Assembly (NCBI RefSeq): GCF_004801305.1
Contig: NZ_SSOD01000007.1
Coordinates: 1 to 64,000, forward strand
Source of the DNA: Pseudothauera rhizosphaerae
Lineage (GTDB): Bacteria; Pseudomonadota; Gammaproteobacteria; Burkholderiales; Rhodocyclaceae
Length of the DNA: 64,000 nucleotides
Direction: 5' to 3'
Shown here: one piece after another, positions 10,717-19,312 of the stretch
Position numbering within the stretch: position 1 is the stretch's first letter
How the letters are laid out: each line of letters opens with the position of its first letter
Position numbers and translations under genes: made by a program
Notes under the pieces: generated by a model
Seen by the model: the letters and a program-made list of their open reading frames with translations, nothing else
Database searches by the model: none
What the model was told of the DNA's origin: nothing

Positions 10717-11087
10717 TCCTCGGACGGGAGGTGGTACACGTCGCCGGACATGGCGCCGGTATCGCGCTTGCCGGCGCGCAGGTCGCGGTACACCGCGGCG
10801 CGCATGATCAGCATCGCCACCACCGGCGCGGTCATCAGGATGAACACCGAGATGATCAGTTCGTGGATCACCGGACGCGACTGGAGCACGCTGAAGTAGA
10901 TCATCGAGGCGATCAGCAGGCAGCCGGCGCCCAGGGTCACGGTGATGGCCGGGCCGTGGATGCGCTGGTAGAAGGTGGGCAGGCGCATCAGGCCCAGCGC
11001 GCCGATCAGCACGATGGCGCCGCCCAGCACCAGCAGCGCCACCACCGGCACGGCGGCCCACAGGGGCAGTTCGGCCGCGGCGTTCAT
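10713..11087 (-). CDS. mrpG: Mrp antiporter subunit G
   Basis: 124 residues, three hydrophobic segments, motifs LIGALGLMRLPTFYQRIHGPA and VFILMTAPVVAMLIMRAA, which are the MnhG/PhaG signature. Small membrane subunit of the Mrp multi-subunit Na+(K+)/H+ antiporter. ATG at 11087 overlaps the mrpF stop by four bases. It is the last gene of the minus-strand operon mrpAB-C-D-E-F-G and ends in the shared TTAA with the convergent EamA gene. The hydrophilic tail (about 20 residues, acidic end PSED) is cytoplasmic by prediction. Confidence 0.9.
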   Translation of the reverse strand: MNAAAELPLWAAVPVVALLVLGGAIVLIGALGLMRLPTFYQRIHGPAITVTLGAGCLLIASMIYFSVLQSRPVIHELIISVFILMTAPVVAMLIMRAAVYRDLRAGKRDTGAMSGDVYHLPSED

Positions 11088-11362
11088 TCGATGATCTCCC
11101 CGCGCAGCAGGAACTTGGCCAGCGCGATGGAGGACACGAAACCGGTCAGCGCGATCAGCATCGCCGCCTCGAAATAGACCTGGCTGCCGAAGCGCAGGCC
11201 CAGCACCACGGCCAGCAGCATGGCGCACATCCACAGGGTGTCCAGCGCCAGCACGCGGTCCTGGGCGGTGGGGCCGCGCACCAGGCGCACGGCGCAGAAC
11301 ACCATGGACAGGATCACGCACACCAGCACGAAGCCGATCGCCAGTTCCAGCACCGTCGTCAC
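11084..11362 (-). CDS. mrpF: Mrp antiporter subunit F
   Basis: 92 residues from GTG 11362, which overlaps the mrpE stop (GTGA). Three hydrophobic segments. RLVRGPTAQDRVLALDTL is the conserved MnhF/PhaF motif following the first helix, and FGSQVYFEAAMLIALTGFVSSIALAKFLLRG is typical of the C-terminal half. Small membrane subunit needed for assembly of the antiporter in studied systems. An upstream in-frame extension exists but is not conserved, and the four-base overlap supports the chosen start. Confidence 0.9.
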   Translation of the reverse strand: MTTVLELAIGFVLVCVILSMVFCAVRLVRGPTAQDRVLALDTLWMCAMLLAVVLGLRFGSQVYFEAAMLIALTGFVSSIALAKFLLRGEIIE

Positions 11363-11865
11363 GGGCGCTCTCCTTGCTCGAAGATTTCGATGATGGGTTT
11401 CTCGTAGCGGGTCTTGATGGTGTCTATCCACCACTGCTCGTCGTGCAGGTCGAATACGTGCAGCGCGAGCTCGTGGCCGTCGGGCAGGATCTCCACCCAC
11501 ACCGTGCCCGGCGTGGAATTGATCAGGCAGGACAGCAGCGCGAGGCCGTGCGGATCGTGCAGGTCCAGCGGCACGCGGATGAACTGCGAGTTCAGCCCCT
11601 CGGGGTTGGCGAACAGGATGATGCGGCTGACGTTGAAGCACGAGCGCACGATCTCCACCAGCGCCATCCACAGCAGCCGGCACAGCACCCAGGGCCGCGC
11701 CAGGCGCAGCAGGGGATGAGGCTGCAGCCGCCGGGTCAGCAACGGAATCCCCCATGCCAGCCCGGCGCCGAGCAGCAAATGGGCCGGCTCCGTGCTCTGG
11801 TTGAGCAGCAGCCACGCGAGCCACAGCACCAGCGAGGACAGGGGCGACGGCAGCCAGCGCTTCAT
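11359..11865 (-). CDS. mrpE: Mrp antiporter subunit E
   Basis: 168 residues. The N-terminus has two hydrophobic segments, followed by the MnhE motif IVRSCFNVSRIILF and a soluble C-terminal part with INSTPGTVWVEI and HVFDLHDEQW, all family hallmarks. Start ATG 11865 overlaps the mrpD stop (ATGA) and the stop overlaps mrpF. MrpE is part of the Mrp complex and affects its assembly or activity. It is present in operons of the alpha- and betaproteobacterial Pha/Mrp type. Confidence 0.9.
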   Translation of the reverse strand: MKRWLPSPLSSLVLWLAWLLLNQSTEPAHLLLGAGLAWGIPLLTRRLQPHPLLRLARPWVLCRLLWMALVEIVRSCFNVSRIILFANPEGLNSQFIRVPLDLHDPHGLALLSCLINSTPGTVWVEILPDGHELALHVFDLHDEQWWIDTIKTRYEKPIIEIFEQGERP

Positions 11866-13508
11866 TGCCCCACCTCCGGCACGTTCGCCGCCCGGCCACC
11901 CGCCACGCCCGGCACCACCGGCGCCGACAGCACGCTGTCGATGTACTGCCCGGGCCGGTGCAGGTCGGCGCTGGTGCGCTCCAGGTAGCCGAACACCGGC
12001 CCGGCCGCCACCGTCAGCCCTACGCACAGCAGCAGCAGCAGGCCGACCGGCAGCACCTCGGTGGGCTGCAGGCGCGGCGGCATGACCGCTCCGGCGGCCC
12101 AGAAGGTGCGCACGCCGAAGCGCATCAGCGCGATGATCGCGGCCAACCCGGAAAACAGGATGAGCCCCATCAGCGCCCAGGAGTAGGGGGTGACCGCCGC
12201 GTCGGGGCCCCAGTTCAGCAGCGCATGGAAGAGGCCGAACTTGGCCACGAAGCCGGACAGGGGCGGTAGGCCGGCGATGATCAGCGCGCAGCCGGCGAAG
12301 GCCAGGCCGAGGAAGGCCAGCGCGCCGGGGATGCCCACACCGACGGGCTCATCGGGTTTTTCCTCGATGGCGAAGGCTTCCATGGTCACCGCCAGCAGCG
12401 CGGCGCCCGGCGAGCGGATGCGCTCGATGAGTTCGATCAGCAGCATGAAGGCGGCCATGGCCATGGTCGAGCCGAGCAGGTAGTAGAGCCCCGCGGTGAC
12501 CAGCGCCGGCTGGCCGTAGCCGACCACCGCCAGCAGGGTGCCGGAGGACACGATGGCGCCGTAGCCGGCCAGCCGCCCGGGCACCTCGCTCGCCAGCAGG
12601 CCGGCGGCGCCGAACAGGATGGTGGCCATGCCGCCCCACAGCAGCGCCTCGTAGCCGAAACCGGCGGCGGCCCCCGCCTCGTCCGAGAACAGCAGCAGCC
12701 ACAGGCGCAGGATGGCGTAGGCGCCCACCTTGGTCATCAGCACCAGCATCGCGGCCACCGGCGGCGAGGCGGCGGCATAGGTGGTGGGCAGCCAGAAGCC
12801 CAGCGGCCACATGGCGCTCTTGACCAGGAAGGCGATCGCCAGCACCGCCACGCCCACCTCCAGCAGCACCACGTCGGTGCCCGTCAGCGCGGGCACGCGC
12901 ACCGCCAGGTCGGCCATGTTGAGCGTGCCGGTGCTGGCGTAGATCAGCGCCGTGCCGATCAGGAAGAACAGCGAGGCGGCCAGGTTGACGGCGATGTACT
13001 GCAGCCCGGCGCGGATGCGCGTGGTGTTGTAGCCGTGCAGCAGCAGGCCGTAGGAGGCCGCCAGCATGACCTCGAAGAAGACGAACAGGTTGAACAGGTC
13101 GTGGGTCAGAAAGGCGCCGTTGACGCCCATCAGCAGGAACTGGAACAGGGAATGGAAATGCACGCCGACGCGGCTCCAGCGCTGCGCCGAATACACCAGC
13201 GCGGCCAGCGCCAGCACCGCGGCGAGCAGCAGCATCAGCGCGGCCAGGCGGTCGGCCACCAGCGCGATGCCGAAGGGCGCGGCCCAGTTGGCGGCCAGAT
13301 AGACGCCGATGCCGGTGGGCCACTGCTCGCCGTCGGCCATCCCCATCAGCACCAGTGCGGTGGCGAGCAGGCCCAGCACGGAGGCGAAGTTCACGCCGTA
13401 CTTGAGACGGTGGTGGCTCTCGTTGAGGGGCAGCAGCAGCGCGCCGCACAGCAGCGGCAGCAGCACCGGCACGAGGATCAGGTGCTGCATCCAGGAAGGA
13501 AGGCTCAT
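11862..13508 (-). CDS. mrpD: Mrp antiporter subunit D (proton-translocating)
   Basis: 548 residues, about 14 membrane segments, homologous to complex I NuoM/NuoN. The conserved Glu in FVFFEVMLAASYGLLLHG and Lys in FLVKSAMWPLGFWLPTTYAAA mark the proton path shared with complex I subunits. Start ATG 13508 overlaps the mrpC stop; the stop overlaps mrpE. It is one of the two large antiporter-like subunits of the complex. The C-terminal region around PAVPVVPGVAGG-like loops is poorly conserved. Confidence 0.92.
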   Translation of the reverse strand: MSLPSWMQHLILVPVLLPLLCGALLLPLNESHHRLKYGVNFASVLGLLATALVLMGMADGEQWPTGIGVYLAANWAAPFGIALVADRLAALMLLLAAVLALAALVYSAQRWSRVGVHFHSLFQFLLMGVNGAFLTHDLFNLFVFFEVMLAASYGLLLHGYNTTRIRAGLQYIAVNLAASLFFLIGTALIYASTGTLNMADLAVRVPALTGTDVVLLEVGVAVLAIAFLVKSAMWPLGFWLPTTYAAASPPVAAMLVLMTKVGAYAILRLWLLLFSDEAGAAAGFGYEALLWGGMATILFGAAGLLASEVPGRLAGYGAIVSSGTLLAVVGYGQPALVTAGLYYLLGSTMAMAAFMLLIELIERIRSPGAALLAVTMEAFAIEEKPDEPVGVGIPGALAFLGLAFAGCALIIAGLPPLSGFVAKFGLFHALLNWGPDAAVTPYSWALMGLILFSGLAAIIALMRFGVRTFWAAGAVMPPRLQPTEVLPVGLLLLLCVGLTVAAGPVFGYLERTSADLHRPGQYIDSVLSAPVVPGVAGGRAANVPEVGQ

Positions 13509-13849
13509 TCGTCGCCCTCCTCGCCGTCCACGTGGTCGGTGCCGGTCAGCCCGCGCGAACCGATCATGACCACGAGATAGAGCGCGGTGGTGGCGAAGCC
13601 GATGACGATGGCGGTCAGCACCAGCGCCTGGGGCAGCGGATCGGCGTAGGCCGACGGATCGGGCGGGCCGTCGCCCAGCGTGAGCGGCGGCGCATCCACC
13701 CACAGCCGCCCCATGATGAAGATGAACAGGTTGACGGCGTAGGACATCAGCAGCAGCCCGGTGATGAGCTGGAAGGTGCGCGGGCGCAGCACCAGCCACA
13801 GGCCGGAGCCGAACAGCACGCCGATGGCCACCGCGATGACGATCTCCAT
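13505..13849 (-). CDS. mrpC: Mrp antiporter subunit C
   Basis: 114 residues, three hydrophobic segments, NuoK-like. LITGLLLMSYAVNLFIFIMG and the later PLPQALVLTAIVIGFATTALYLVV are the MnhC signature. The Asp/Pro-rich loop PPDPSAYADP is also typical. It starts at ATG 13849, whose first base is the last base of the preceding mrpAB stop (TGATG), and overlaps mrpD by four bases. Confidence 0.92.
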   Translation of the reverse strand: MEIVIAVAIGVLFGSGLWLVLRPRTFQLITGLLLMSYAVNLFIFIMGRLWVDAPPLTLGDGPPDPSAYADPLPQALVLTAIVIGFATTALYLVVMIGSRGLTGTDHVDGEEGDE

Positions 13850-16773
13850 CAGGCGGCCTCCTGCCTTGCGGCCGCGCGCGTCTCGGCCGGACTGCCGGCG
13901 GGCAGGCGGTGGCTGCGGATGGACTGGTGGGCCAGCGCGACCAGGATCAGCATCGTGGAACCGACCACCACCATGAATACCCCGAGGTCGAACATGAAGG
14001 CGCTGGGCACGTGCACCTCGCCCACCAGCGGCAGGTTCAGGTGGGCGGTATGGCTGGTGAGGAAGGGATAGCCCAGCAGCCAGGCGCCCAGGCCGGTCAG
14101 GCAGGCCACCACCAGCCCCCACGCCATCCAGCGCTGCGGGCGCAGGTGCAGACGGGATTCCACCCAGGTGGTGCCAGCGAGCATGTACTGGGCGATGACC
14201 CCCACCGCGAAGATCAGCCCGGCGACGAAGCCGCCGCCCGGCAGGTTGTGGCCGCGCATGAAGAAGTAGGCCGCGGCCAGCGCCATGAAGGGCAGCAGCG
14301 CGCGCACATACACGCCGGGCACCAGCAGGTAGCCGTGCTCGGCCTGCTCGGCGGGGGTCTGCGTGGAGGCCGGATCGATCTTGCTCTCCTGCTGGGCGGG
14401 CAGCGCGACGCTTTCCGGCGCCGGACGGAAGCGGCGCAGCAGCGCGTAGACGGTGAGCGCGACGATGGTCAGCACAGTGATCTCGCCCATGGTGTCGAAG
14501 CCGCGGAAATCCACCAGCAGCACGTTGACCGCGTTGGTGCCGCCGCCCTCGGAGAGGGCGCGCAGCAGGAAGAAGTCGCCGATGCTGGGCGGCTGCGGGC
14601 GCATCAGCACCACGTAGCTCAGCACCGCCATCGCCAGCCCGCCGGCCACCGCCACGGTGAAGTCCCGCGAGCGCCGCAGCCAGACGCTGTGCGGGATGCG
14701 GATGTTCAGTTCGCGCGGCACGATGCGCGGCGGCAGCCAGCGCAGGCCGAGCAGGATCAGCACCGTGGTGACCGTCTCCACCATCAACTGGGTCAGCGCC
14801 AGGTCCGGCGCCGACAGCCACAGGAAGGTCATGCTGGTGACGATGCCAGTGCCGCCGACCAGGATCAGCGCCGCCAGGCGGTGGTACTTGGCCTGCCAGG
14901 CGGCGGCCAGCGCGCAGCCGCAGCCGATGACCCACATCAGCGCGAACAGCGGATCGGCGCCGGCGAGCACGGCCGGATCGAAGCGCGGGCGCGGCAGCGG
15001 CTGCACCAGCAGCGCCGGCACCACCAGCAGGGCCAGCATCAGCAGCAGCAGTTGCGGCTGCAGGCGCCTGGTGCCGAGCCATTTCACCAGCCAGGCCGCG
15101 CCCGCGGACAGGCGCAGCATGGTGGTCTCGTAGGCCTGCGCGCCGCTGAAGCGGTGCAGCACCGGCACGCGCTCGCGCGCCGCGAGGCCGTAGTAGCGCC
15201 GCAGCAGCAGGTAGAACAGCACGCCGCCCACCAGTGCGGCCAGGCTCATCATCAGCGGCAGATTGAAGCCGTGCCACATGGCCAGGTTGTAGTCCGGCGT
15301 GCGTTCGCCCAGCACCGACACCACCGCGTTCTCCAGCACCGGCCCGACGCTCACCCCGGGCGCCACGCCGACCACCAGGCACAGCAGCACCAGGCACTCC
15401 ACCGGAAAGCGCATCCAGCGCGGCGGCTCGTGGGGCACCCGCGGCAGGTCGTCCGGCAGCGTGCCGAAGAACACGCTGATGAAACGCAGCGAATAGGCCA
15501 CGCTGAAGACGCCCATGGCCACCGCGGCCCACGACAGCCACCAGCTCTCGGCGCCGCCCACCAGCAGCGTCTCGGCGAAGAACATTTCCTTGGACAGGAA
15601 GCCGTTGAGCAGCGGCACCCCGGCCATCGCGCCGCTGGCCACGATGGCCAGCGTGGCGGTGATCGGCAGCGCGCCGTGCAGGCCGCGCAGCACGCGCATG
15701 TCGCGGGTGCCGGTTTCGTGGTCGATGATGCCCGCGGCCATGAACAGGGAGGCTTTGAAGGTGGCGTGGTTCATGGTGTGGAAGATCGCCGCCACCATCG
15801 CCAGCGGCGTGCCGATGCCGAGCAGCAGGGTGATCAGGCCCAGGTGGCTGATCGTCGAGTAGGCCAGCAGCCCCTTCAGGTCGTGCTGGAAGATGGCCGT
15901 GAAGGCGCCGATCAGCAGCGTGCACACCCCCGCCCCGCCCACGATCCAGGTCCATTCGGGGGTGCCGGACAGGGTCGGCCACAGGCGCATCAGCAGGAAC
16001 ACGCCGGCCTTCACCATGGTGGCCGAATGCAGGTAGGACGACACCGGCGTGGGGGCGGCCATGGCATGCGGCAGCCAGAAATGGAAGGGGAACTGCGCGC
16101 TCTTGGTGAGCGCGCCCAGGGCGATCAGCACCAGGGCCGGCACGTACCACTCGTGGGCCTGGACCGCCTGGCCCACGGACAGCACCACGTCCAGTTCGTA
16201 GCTGCCGGCGATGTGGCCCAGGATCAGCACGCCCGCGAGCAGGCACAGACCGCCCGCGGCGGTGACCGTGAACGCCATGCGCGCGCCGCGGCGGGCGTCG
16301 ATGCGGTGATGCCAGTAGCCGATGAGCAGGAAGGAGGTGATGCTGGTGAGCTCCCAGAACACCACGAGCTGGATCAGGTTGCCCGACAGCACCACGCCCA
16401 GCATGGAGCCCATGAAGGCGAGCAGGAAGGAGAAGAAGCGCGGCACCGGGTCTTCCGGCGACATGTAGTAGCGCGCATACACCACCACCAGCAGGCCGAT
16501 GCCCAGCACCAGCAGCGCGAACACCCAGGCCAGCCCGTCCATGCGCAGGGAGAAGCTCACGCCCTGCAGCGGCATCCATTCGCGGCGGTAGTGCAGCACC
16601 TCTCCGCCGCCCGGCTGGTACAGATACACCACCACCAGCAGGCCGATCAGCGCCACCAGGCCGGCCAGCCACGCCTCCCGGTTGCGGGCGTTGGACGGCA
16701 TGCAGGCGGCGACGACGCTGCCGATGAAGGGCAGCACCACCAGAAGCAGCAGGAGATGCTCGGATGTGGGCAT
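13849..16773 (-). CDS. mrpA: Fused Mrp antiporter subunit AB
   Basis: 974 residues, a single chain covering MrpA and MrpB as in the PhaAB type of rhizobia and other proteobacteria. The N-terminal NuoL-like part (about 1-760) has the conserved Glu in VVFWELTSITSFLLIGYWHH and Lys in LTKSAQFPFHFWLPHAM. The C-terminal part (about 815-950, from LLVPGVYVRALLPFMAL through GHNLPGGGFVAGLIFAVG) is MrpB-like. It should form the main ion path of a Na+/H+ antiporter giving pH and salt tolerance. First gene of the minus-strand operon. No clear ribosome site precedes ATG 16773. Confidence 0.92.
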   Translation of the reverse strand: MPTSEHLLLLLVVLPFIGSVVAACMPSNARNREAWLAGLVALIGLLVVVYLYQPGGGEVLHYRREWMPLQGVSFSLRMDGLAWVFALLVLGIGLLVVVYARYYMSPEDPVPRFFSFLLAFMGSMLGVVLSGNLIQLVVFWELTSITSFLLIGYWHHRIDARRGARMAFTVTAAGGLCLLAGVLILGHIAGSYELDVVLSVGQAVQAHEWYVPALVLIALGALTKSAQFPFHFWLPHAMAAPTPVSSYLHSATMVKAGVFLLMRLWPTLSGTPEWTWIVGGAGVCTLLIGAFTAIFQHDLKGLLAYSTISHLGLITLLLGIGTPLAMVAAIFHTMNHATFKASLFMAAGIIDHETGTRDMRVLRGLHGALPITATLAIVASGAMAGVPLLNGFLSKEMFFAETLLVGGAESWWLSWAAVAMGVFSVAYSLRFISVFFGTLPDDLPRVPHEPPRWMRFPVECLVLLCLVVGVAPGVSVGPVLENAVVSVLGERTPDYNLAMWHGFNLPLMMSLAALVGGVLFYLLLRRYYGLAARERVPVLHRFSGAQAYETTMLRLSAGAAWLVKWLGTRRLQPQLLLLMLALLVVPALLVQPLPRPRFDPAVLAGADPLFALMWVIGCGCALAAAWQAKYHRLAALILVGGTGIVTSMTFLWLSAPDLALTQLMVETVTTVLILLGLRWLPPRIVPRELNIRIPHSVWLRRSRDFTVAVAGGLAMAVLSYVVLMRPQPPSIGDFFLLRALSEGGGTNAVNVLLVDFRGFDTMGEITVLTIVALTVYALLRRFRPAPESVALPAQQESKIDPASTQTPAEQAEHGYLLVPGVYVRALLPFMALAAAYFFMRGHNLPGGGFVAGLIFAVGVIAQYMLAGTTWVESRLHLRPQRWMAWGLVVACLTGLGAWLLGYPFLTSHTAHLNLPLVGEVHVPSAFMFDLGVFMVVVGSTMLILVALAHQSIRSHRLPAGSPAETRAAARQEAA

Positions 16774-17020
16774 GGAAGGGGCTTTGAACGAAGCGGGAAC
16801 TACAGCATGGATCGTGCCATATTTGAACTACGGATAACACCCGGACATCGGGCCTGTCGACATGATTTCCCGCCCGATGCTACCCGAACATCATCCGAAT
16901 GCCCTCTTCCGGCGCGTCGGACTCCCCCGCCGCCGCCCGGGTTCCCCCGGGCAAAAAATCCCTCGCCCCGCCCCCTACCCCTTATAATCGGCCGTTTCAC
17001 GTCAACCTCTGGAGTAAAAC
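16774..17020. promoter_or_regulatory. Divergent regulatory region mrp / yajC
   Basis: A 247-base gap between head-to-head transcription units. A perfect TATAAT at 16983-16988 sits about 33 bases before the yajC start, without a convincing -35. An 8-bp inverted repeat (CATCGGGC 16846-16853 / GCCCGATG 16872-16879) lies nearer mrpAB. No mrp promoter stood out. Confidence 0.55.
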
Positions 17021-17344
17021 GTGCTGATTTCCAACGCATACGCCCAGGCCGCCGACGCTGCGCAAGGGGGCGGCCTGCTCGGCCTGATGCCGCTGATCCT
17101 GATGTTCGTGGTGTTGTGGTTCCTGATGATCCGCCCGCAGATGAAGCGCGCCAAGGAACACAAGGCCATGGTCGAAGCGCTGGCCAAGGGTGACGAGGTG
17201 GTGACCGGCGGCGGCATCGCCGGACGCGTCGCCGAAGTGGGCGACAGCTTCGTGCAGATCGAGATCGCCGCCAACACCGTGGTCGCCGTGCAGAAGCAGG
17301 CCGTCGCCACGGTGCTGCCCAAGGGCACGCTGAAGACGCTCTGA
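17021..17344 (+). CDS. yajC: Sec translocon accessory subunit YajC
   Basis: 107 residues from GTG 17021, with GGAG at 17011-17014. The layout is a short N-terminal tail (ISNAYAQAAD), one membrane helix (about residues 20-40, LLGLMPLILMFVVLWFLMI) and a cytoplasmic domain starting RPQMKRAKEHKAMVEAL, then KGDEVVTGGGIAGRV; this is the standard YajC pattern. It associates with SecD and SecF in the holotranslocon. The gene is first in yajC-secD-secF. An 81-base gap with an 8-bp hairpin precedes secD. Confidence 0.95.
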   Translation: MLISNAYAQAADAAQGGGLLGLMPLILMFVVLWFLMIRPQMKRAKEHKAMVEALAKGDEVVTGGGIAGRVAEVGDSFVQIEIAANTVVAVQKQAVATVLPKGTLKTL

Positions 17345-17356
17345 GCAGCGTTCCCC

Positions 17357-17378
17357 GGCCGGCCACCCAAGGCCGGCC
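17357..17378 (+). other. Hairpin between yajC and secD
   Basis: GGCCGGCC repeated at 17357-17364 and 17371-17378 around a six-base loop; since the motif is self-complementary this forms an 8-bp stem. It could adjust the ratio of yajC to secD messages. No T-run follows. Confidence 0.4.
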
Positions 17379-17425
17379 GTACCCGCCGGCGTAGGCCGGC
17401 CCCCCGCCTTCCTGACTCTCCGGCC

Positions 17426-19291
17426 ATGAATCGCTATCCCCTCTGGAAGAACCTCCTGATCGGTCTGATCCTGTTGTGGGGGGTGCTCTACACCCTGCCC
17501 AACTTCTACGGCGAAGTGCCCGCGGTGCAGGTCTCCAGCGCCAAGGCCACGCTGAAAGTCGACCCCGCGGCCCTCGGCGGGCAGGTCGAAGAGGCGCTGC
17601 GCTCCGCCGGCATCGGCCATACCGGCTTCTTCTCCGACGCCAACAGCCTGCGCTTCCGCTTCGCCGGCACCGAGGATCAGATCCGCGCCCGCGACGTCAT
17701 CGAGAACACCCTCAACCCGGACCCGCAGAATCCGTCCTACATCGTCGCGCTGAACCTGCTCTCGGCCTCGCCCAACTGGCTGACCGCCATCCGCGCGCTG
17801 CCCATGTACCTGGGCCTGGACCTGCGCGGCGGGGTGCATTTCCTGCTGCAGGTGGACATGCCGGGCGCGCTCACCAAGCGCCTGGACTCCACCGCCGGCG
17901 ACCTGCGCACGCTGATGCGCGACCGCAGCGTGCGCCATGCGGGCATCACCCGCGAGGGCAACACCGTGGTGCTGCGCTTCCGCGACGCCGAGCAGCGCGA
18001 GACCGGGCGCCGCGCGATCCAGAACACCACCGCCGACCTGCAGCTCACCGACCGCGACGACGGCGCCGACGACCTGAAGCTGGTCGCCACCCTCACCGCG
18101 CAGGCGCAGCAGACCATGCGCGACTTCGCCATCAAGCAGAACATCACCACGCTGCACAACCGCATCAACGAACTCGGCGTGGCCGAACCGGTGATCCAGC
18201 AGCAGGGCGCGGACCGCATCGTCGTGCAACTGCCCGGCGTGCAGGACGTGGCCAAGGCCAAGGACATCCTGGGCCGCACCGCGACGCTGGAAGTGCGCAT
18301 GGTGGACGACACCCCGGGCGCGCTGGAAGCGGCGCTGGCCGGCAACGTGCCCTTCGGCACCGAGCTCTACACCGAGCGCGGCGGCCCCCCGCTGCTGGTC
18401 AAGCGCCAGGTGGTGCTGACCGGCGACCGCCTCACCGACGCCCAGCCCGGCTTCGACGGCCAGACCAACGAACCGGCCGTGCATCTGACCCTGGACGCCG
18501 CCGGCGCGCGCATCTTCCGCGACGTCACGCGGGAGAACGTGGGCAAGCGCATGGCCATCCTGCTGATCGAGAAGGGCAAGGGCGAGGTCGTCACCGCGCC
18601 GGTGATCCGCACCGAGATCGGCGGCGGCCGGGTGCAGATTTCCGGCCGCATGACCACCACCGAGGCCAACGACGTGGCCCTGCTGCTGCGCGCCGGGTCG
18701 CTCGCCGCGCCCATGGAGATCATCGAGGAGCGCACCGTCGGCCCCAGCCTGGGCGCCGACAACATCGCCAAGGGCTTCCACTCCACGCTGTGGGGTTTCG
18801 TCGCCATCGCGGCGTTCATGTGCATCTACTACGCCCTGTTCGGCATCGTGTCCTCCATCGCGCTGGCCGCCAACCTGCTGCTGCTGGTGGGGCTGCTGTC
18901 GCTGCTGCAGGCCACGCTGACCCTGCCCGGCATCGCCGCCATGGCGCTGACGCTGGGCATGGCGATCGACGCCAACGTGCTGATCAACGAGCGCATCCGC
19001 GAGGAACTGCGCAACGGCGCGAGCCCGCAGGCGGCCATCGCCGCCGGCTACGAGCGCGCCTGGGGCACCATCCTGGACTCCAACGTGACCAGCCTGATCG
19101 CGGGCATCGCGCTGCTCGTGTTCGGCTCCGGGCCGGTGCGCGGCTTCGCGGTGGTGCACTGCCTGGGCATCCTGACCTCGATGTTCAGCGCCATCCTCGT
19201 CTCGCGCATGCTGATCAACTTCATCTACGGCCGCCGGCGCAAGATCGAAAGCGTTTCCATCGGCCAGATCTGGAAGCCGGACAACCAGTAA
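17426..19291 (+). CDS. secD: Protein translocase subunit SecD
   Basis: 621 residues, a normal SecD length. N-terminal membrane helix (about 9-27) from MNRYPLWKNLL, large periplasmic region containing the P1 domain (LGLDLRGGVHFLLQVD at about 130-145) and six-helix C-terminal membrane block. The conserved motif TEANDVALLLRAGSLAAPMEI and the later MAIDANVLINERIREEL (Asp involved in proton coupling) are intact. SecD with SecF uses the proton gradient to assist late steps of protein export. The secF gene follows 21 bases later. Confidence 0.95.
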   Translation: MNRYPLWKNLLIGLILLWGVLYTLPNFYGEVPAVQVSSAKATLKVDPAALGGQVEEALRSAGIGHTGFFSDANSLRFRFAGTEDQIRARDVIENTLNPDPQNPSYIVALNLLSASPNWLTAIRALPMYLGLDLRGGVHFLLQVDMPGALTKRLDSTAGDLRTLMRDRSVRHAGITREGNTVVLRFRDAEQRETGRRAIQNTTADLQLTDRDDGADDLKLVATLTAQAQQTMRDFAIKQNITTLHNRINELGVAEPVIQQQGADRIVVQLPGVQDVAKAKDILGRTATLEVRMVDDTPGALEAALAGNVPFGTELYTERGGPPLLVKRQVVLTGDRLTDAQPGFDGQTNEPAVHLTLDAAGARIFRDVTRENVGKRMAILLIEKGKGEVVTAPVIRTEIGGGRVQISGRMTTTEANDVALLLRAGSLAAPMEIIEERTVGPSLGADNIAKGFHSTLWGFVAIAAFMCIYYALFGIVSSIALAANLLLLVGLLSLLQATLTLPGIAAMALTLGMAIDANVLINERIREELRNGASPQAAIAAGYERAWGTILDSNVTSLIAGIALLVFGSGPVRGFAVVHCLGILTSMFSAILVSRMLINFIYGRRRKIESVSIGQIWKPDNQ

Positions 19292-19312
19292 GCGCGGCAA
19301 GGAACAGCGATC

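Noticed and set aside
16846-16879. 8-bp inverted repeat in the mrp/yajC gap as an operator
   Set aside because: Short GC dyads of this size are expected by chance in GC-rich DNA; noted only in the description of the gap.
13505-17193. Open frames over 1,000 codons long, one antisense to mrpAB (13909-17193 plus) and one in another minus-strand frame (13505-16840)
   Set aside because: Their translations are low-complexity Arg/Gly/His/Gln/Ala-rich strings typical of alternate frames in GC-rich DNA; the mrpAB frame has clear membrane segments and conserved motifs. Only the end of the 13505-16840 frame, mrpC, is real.
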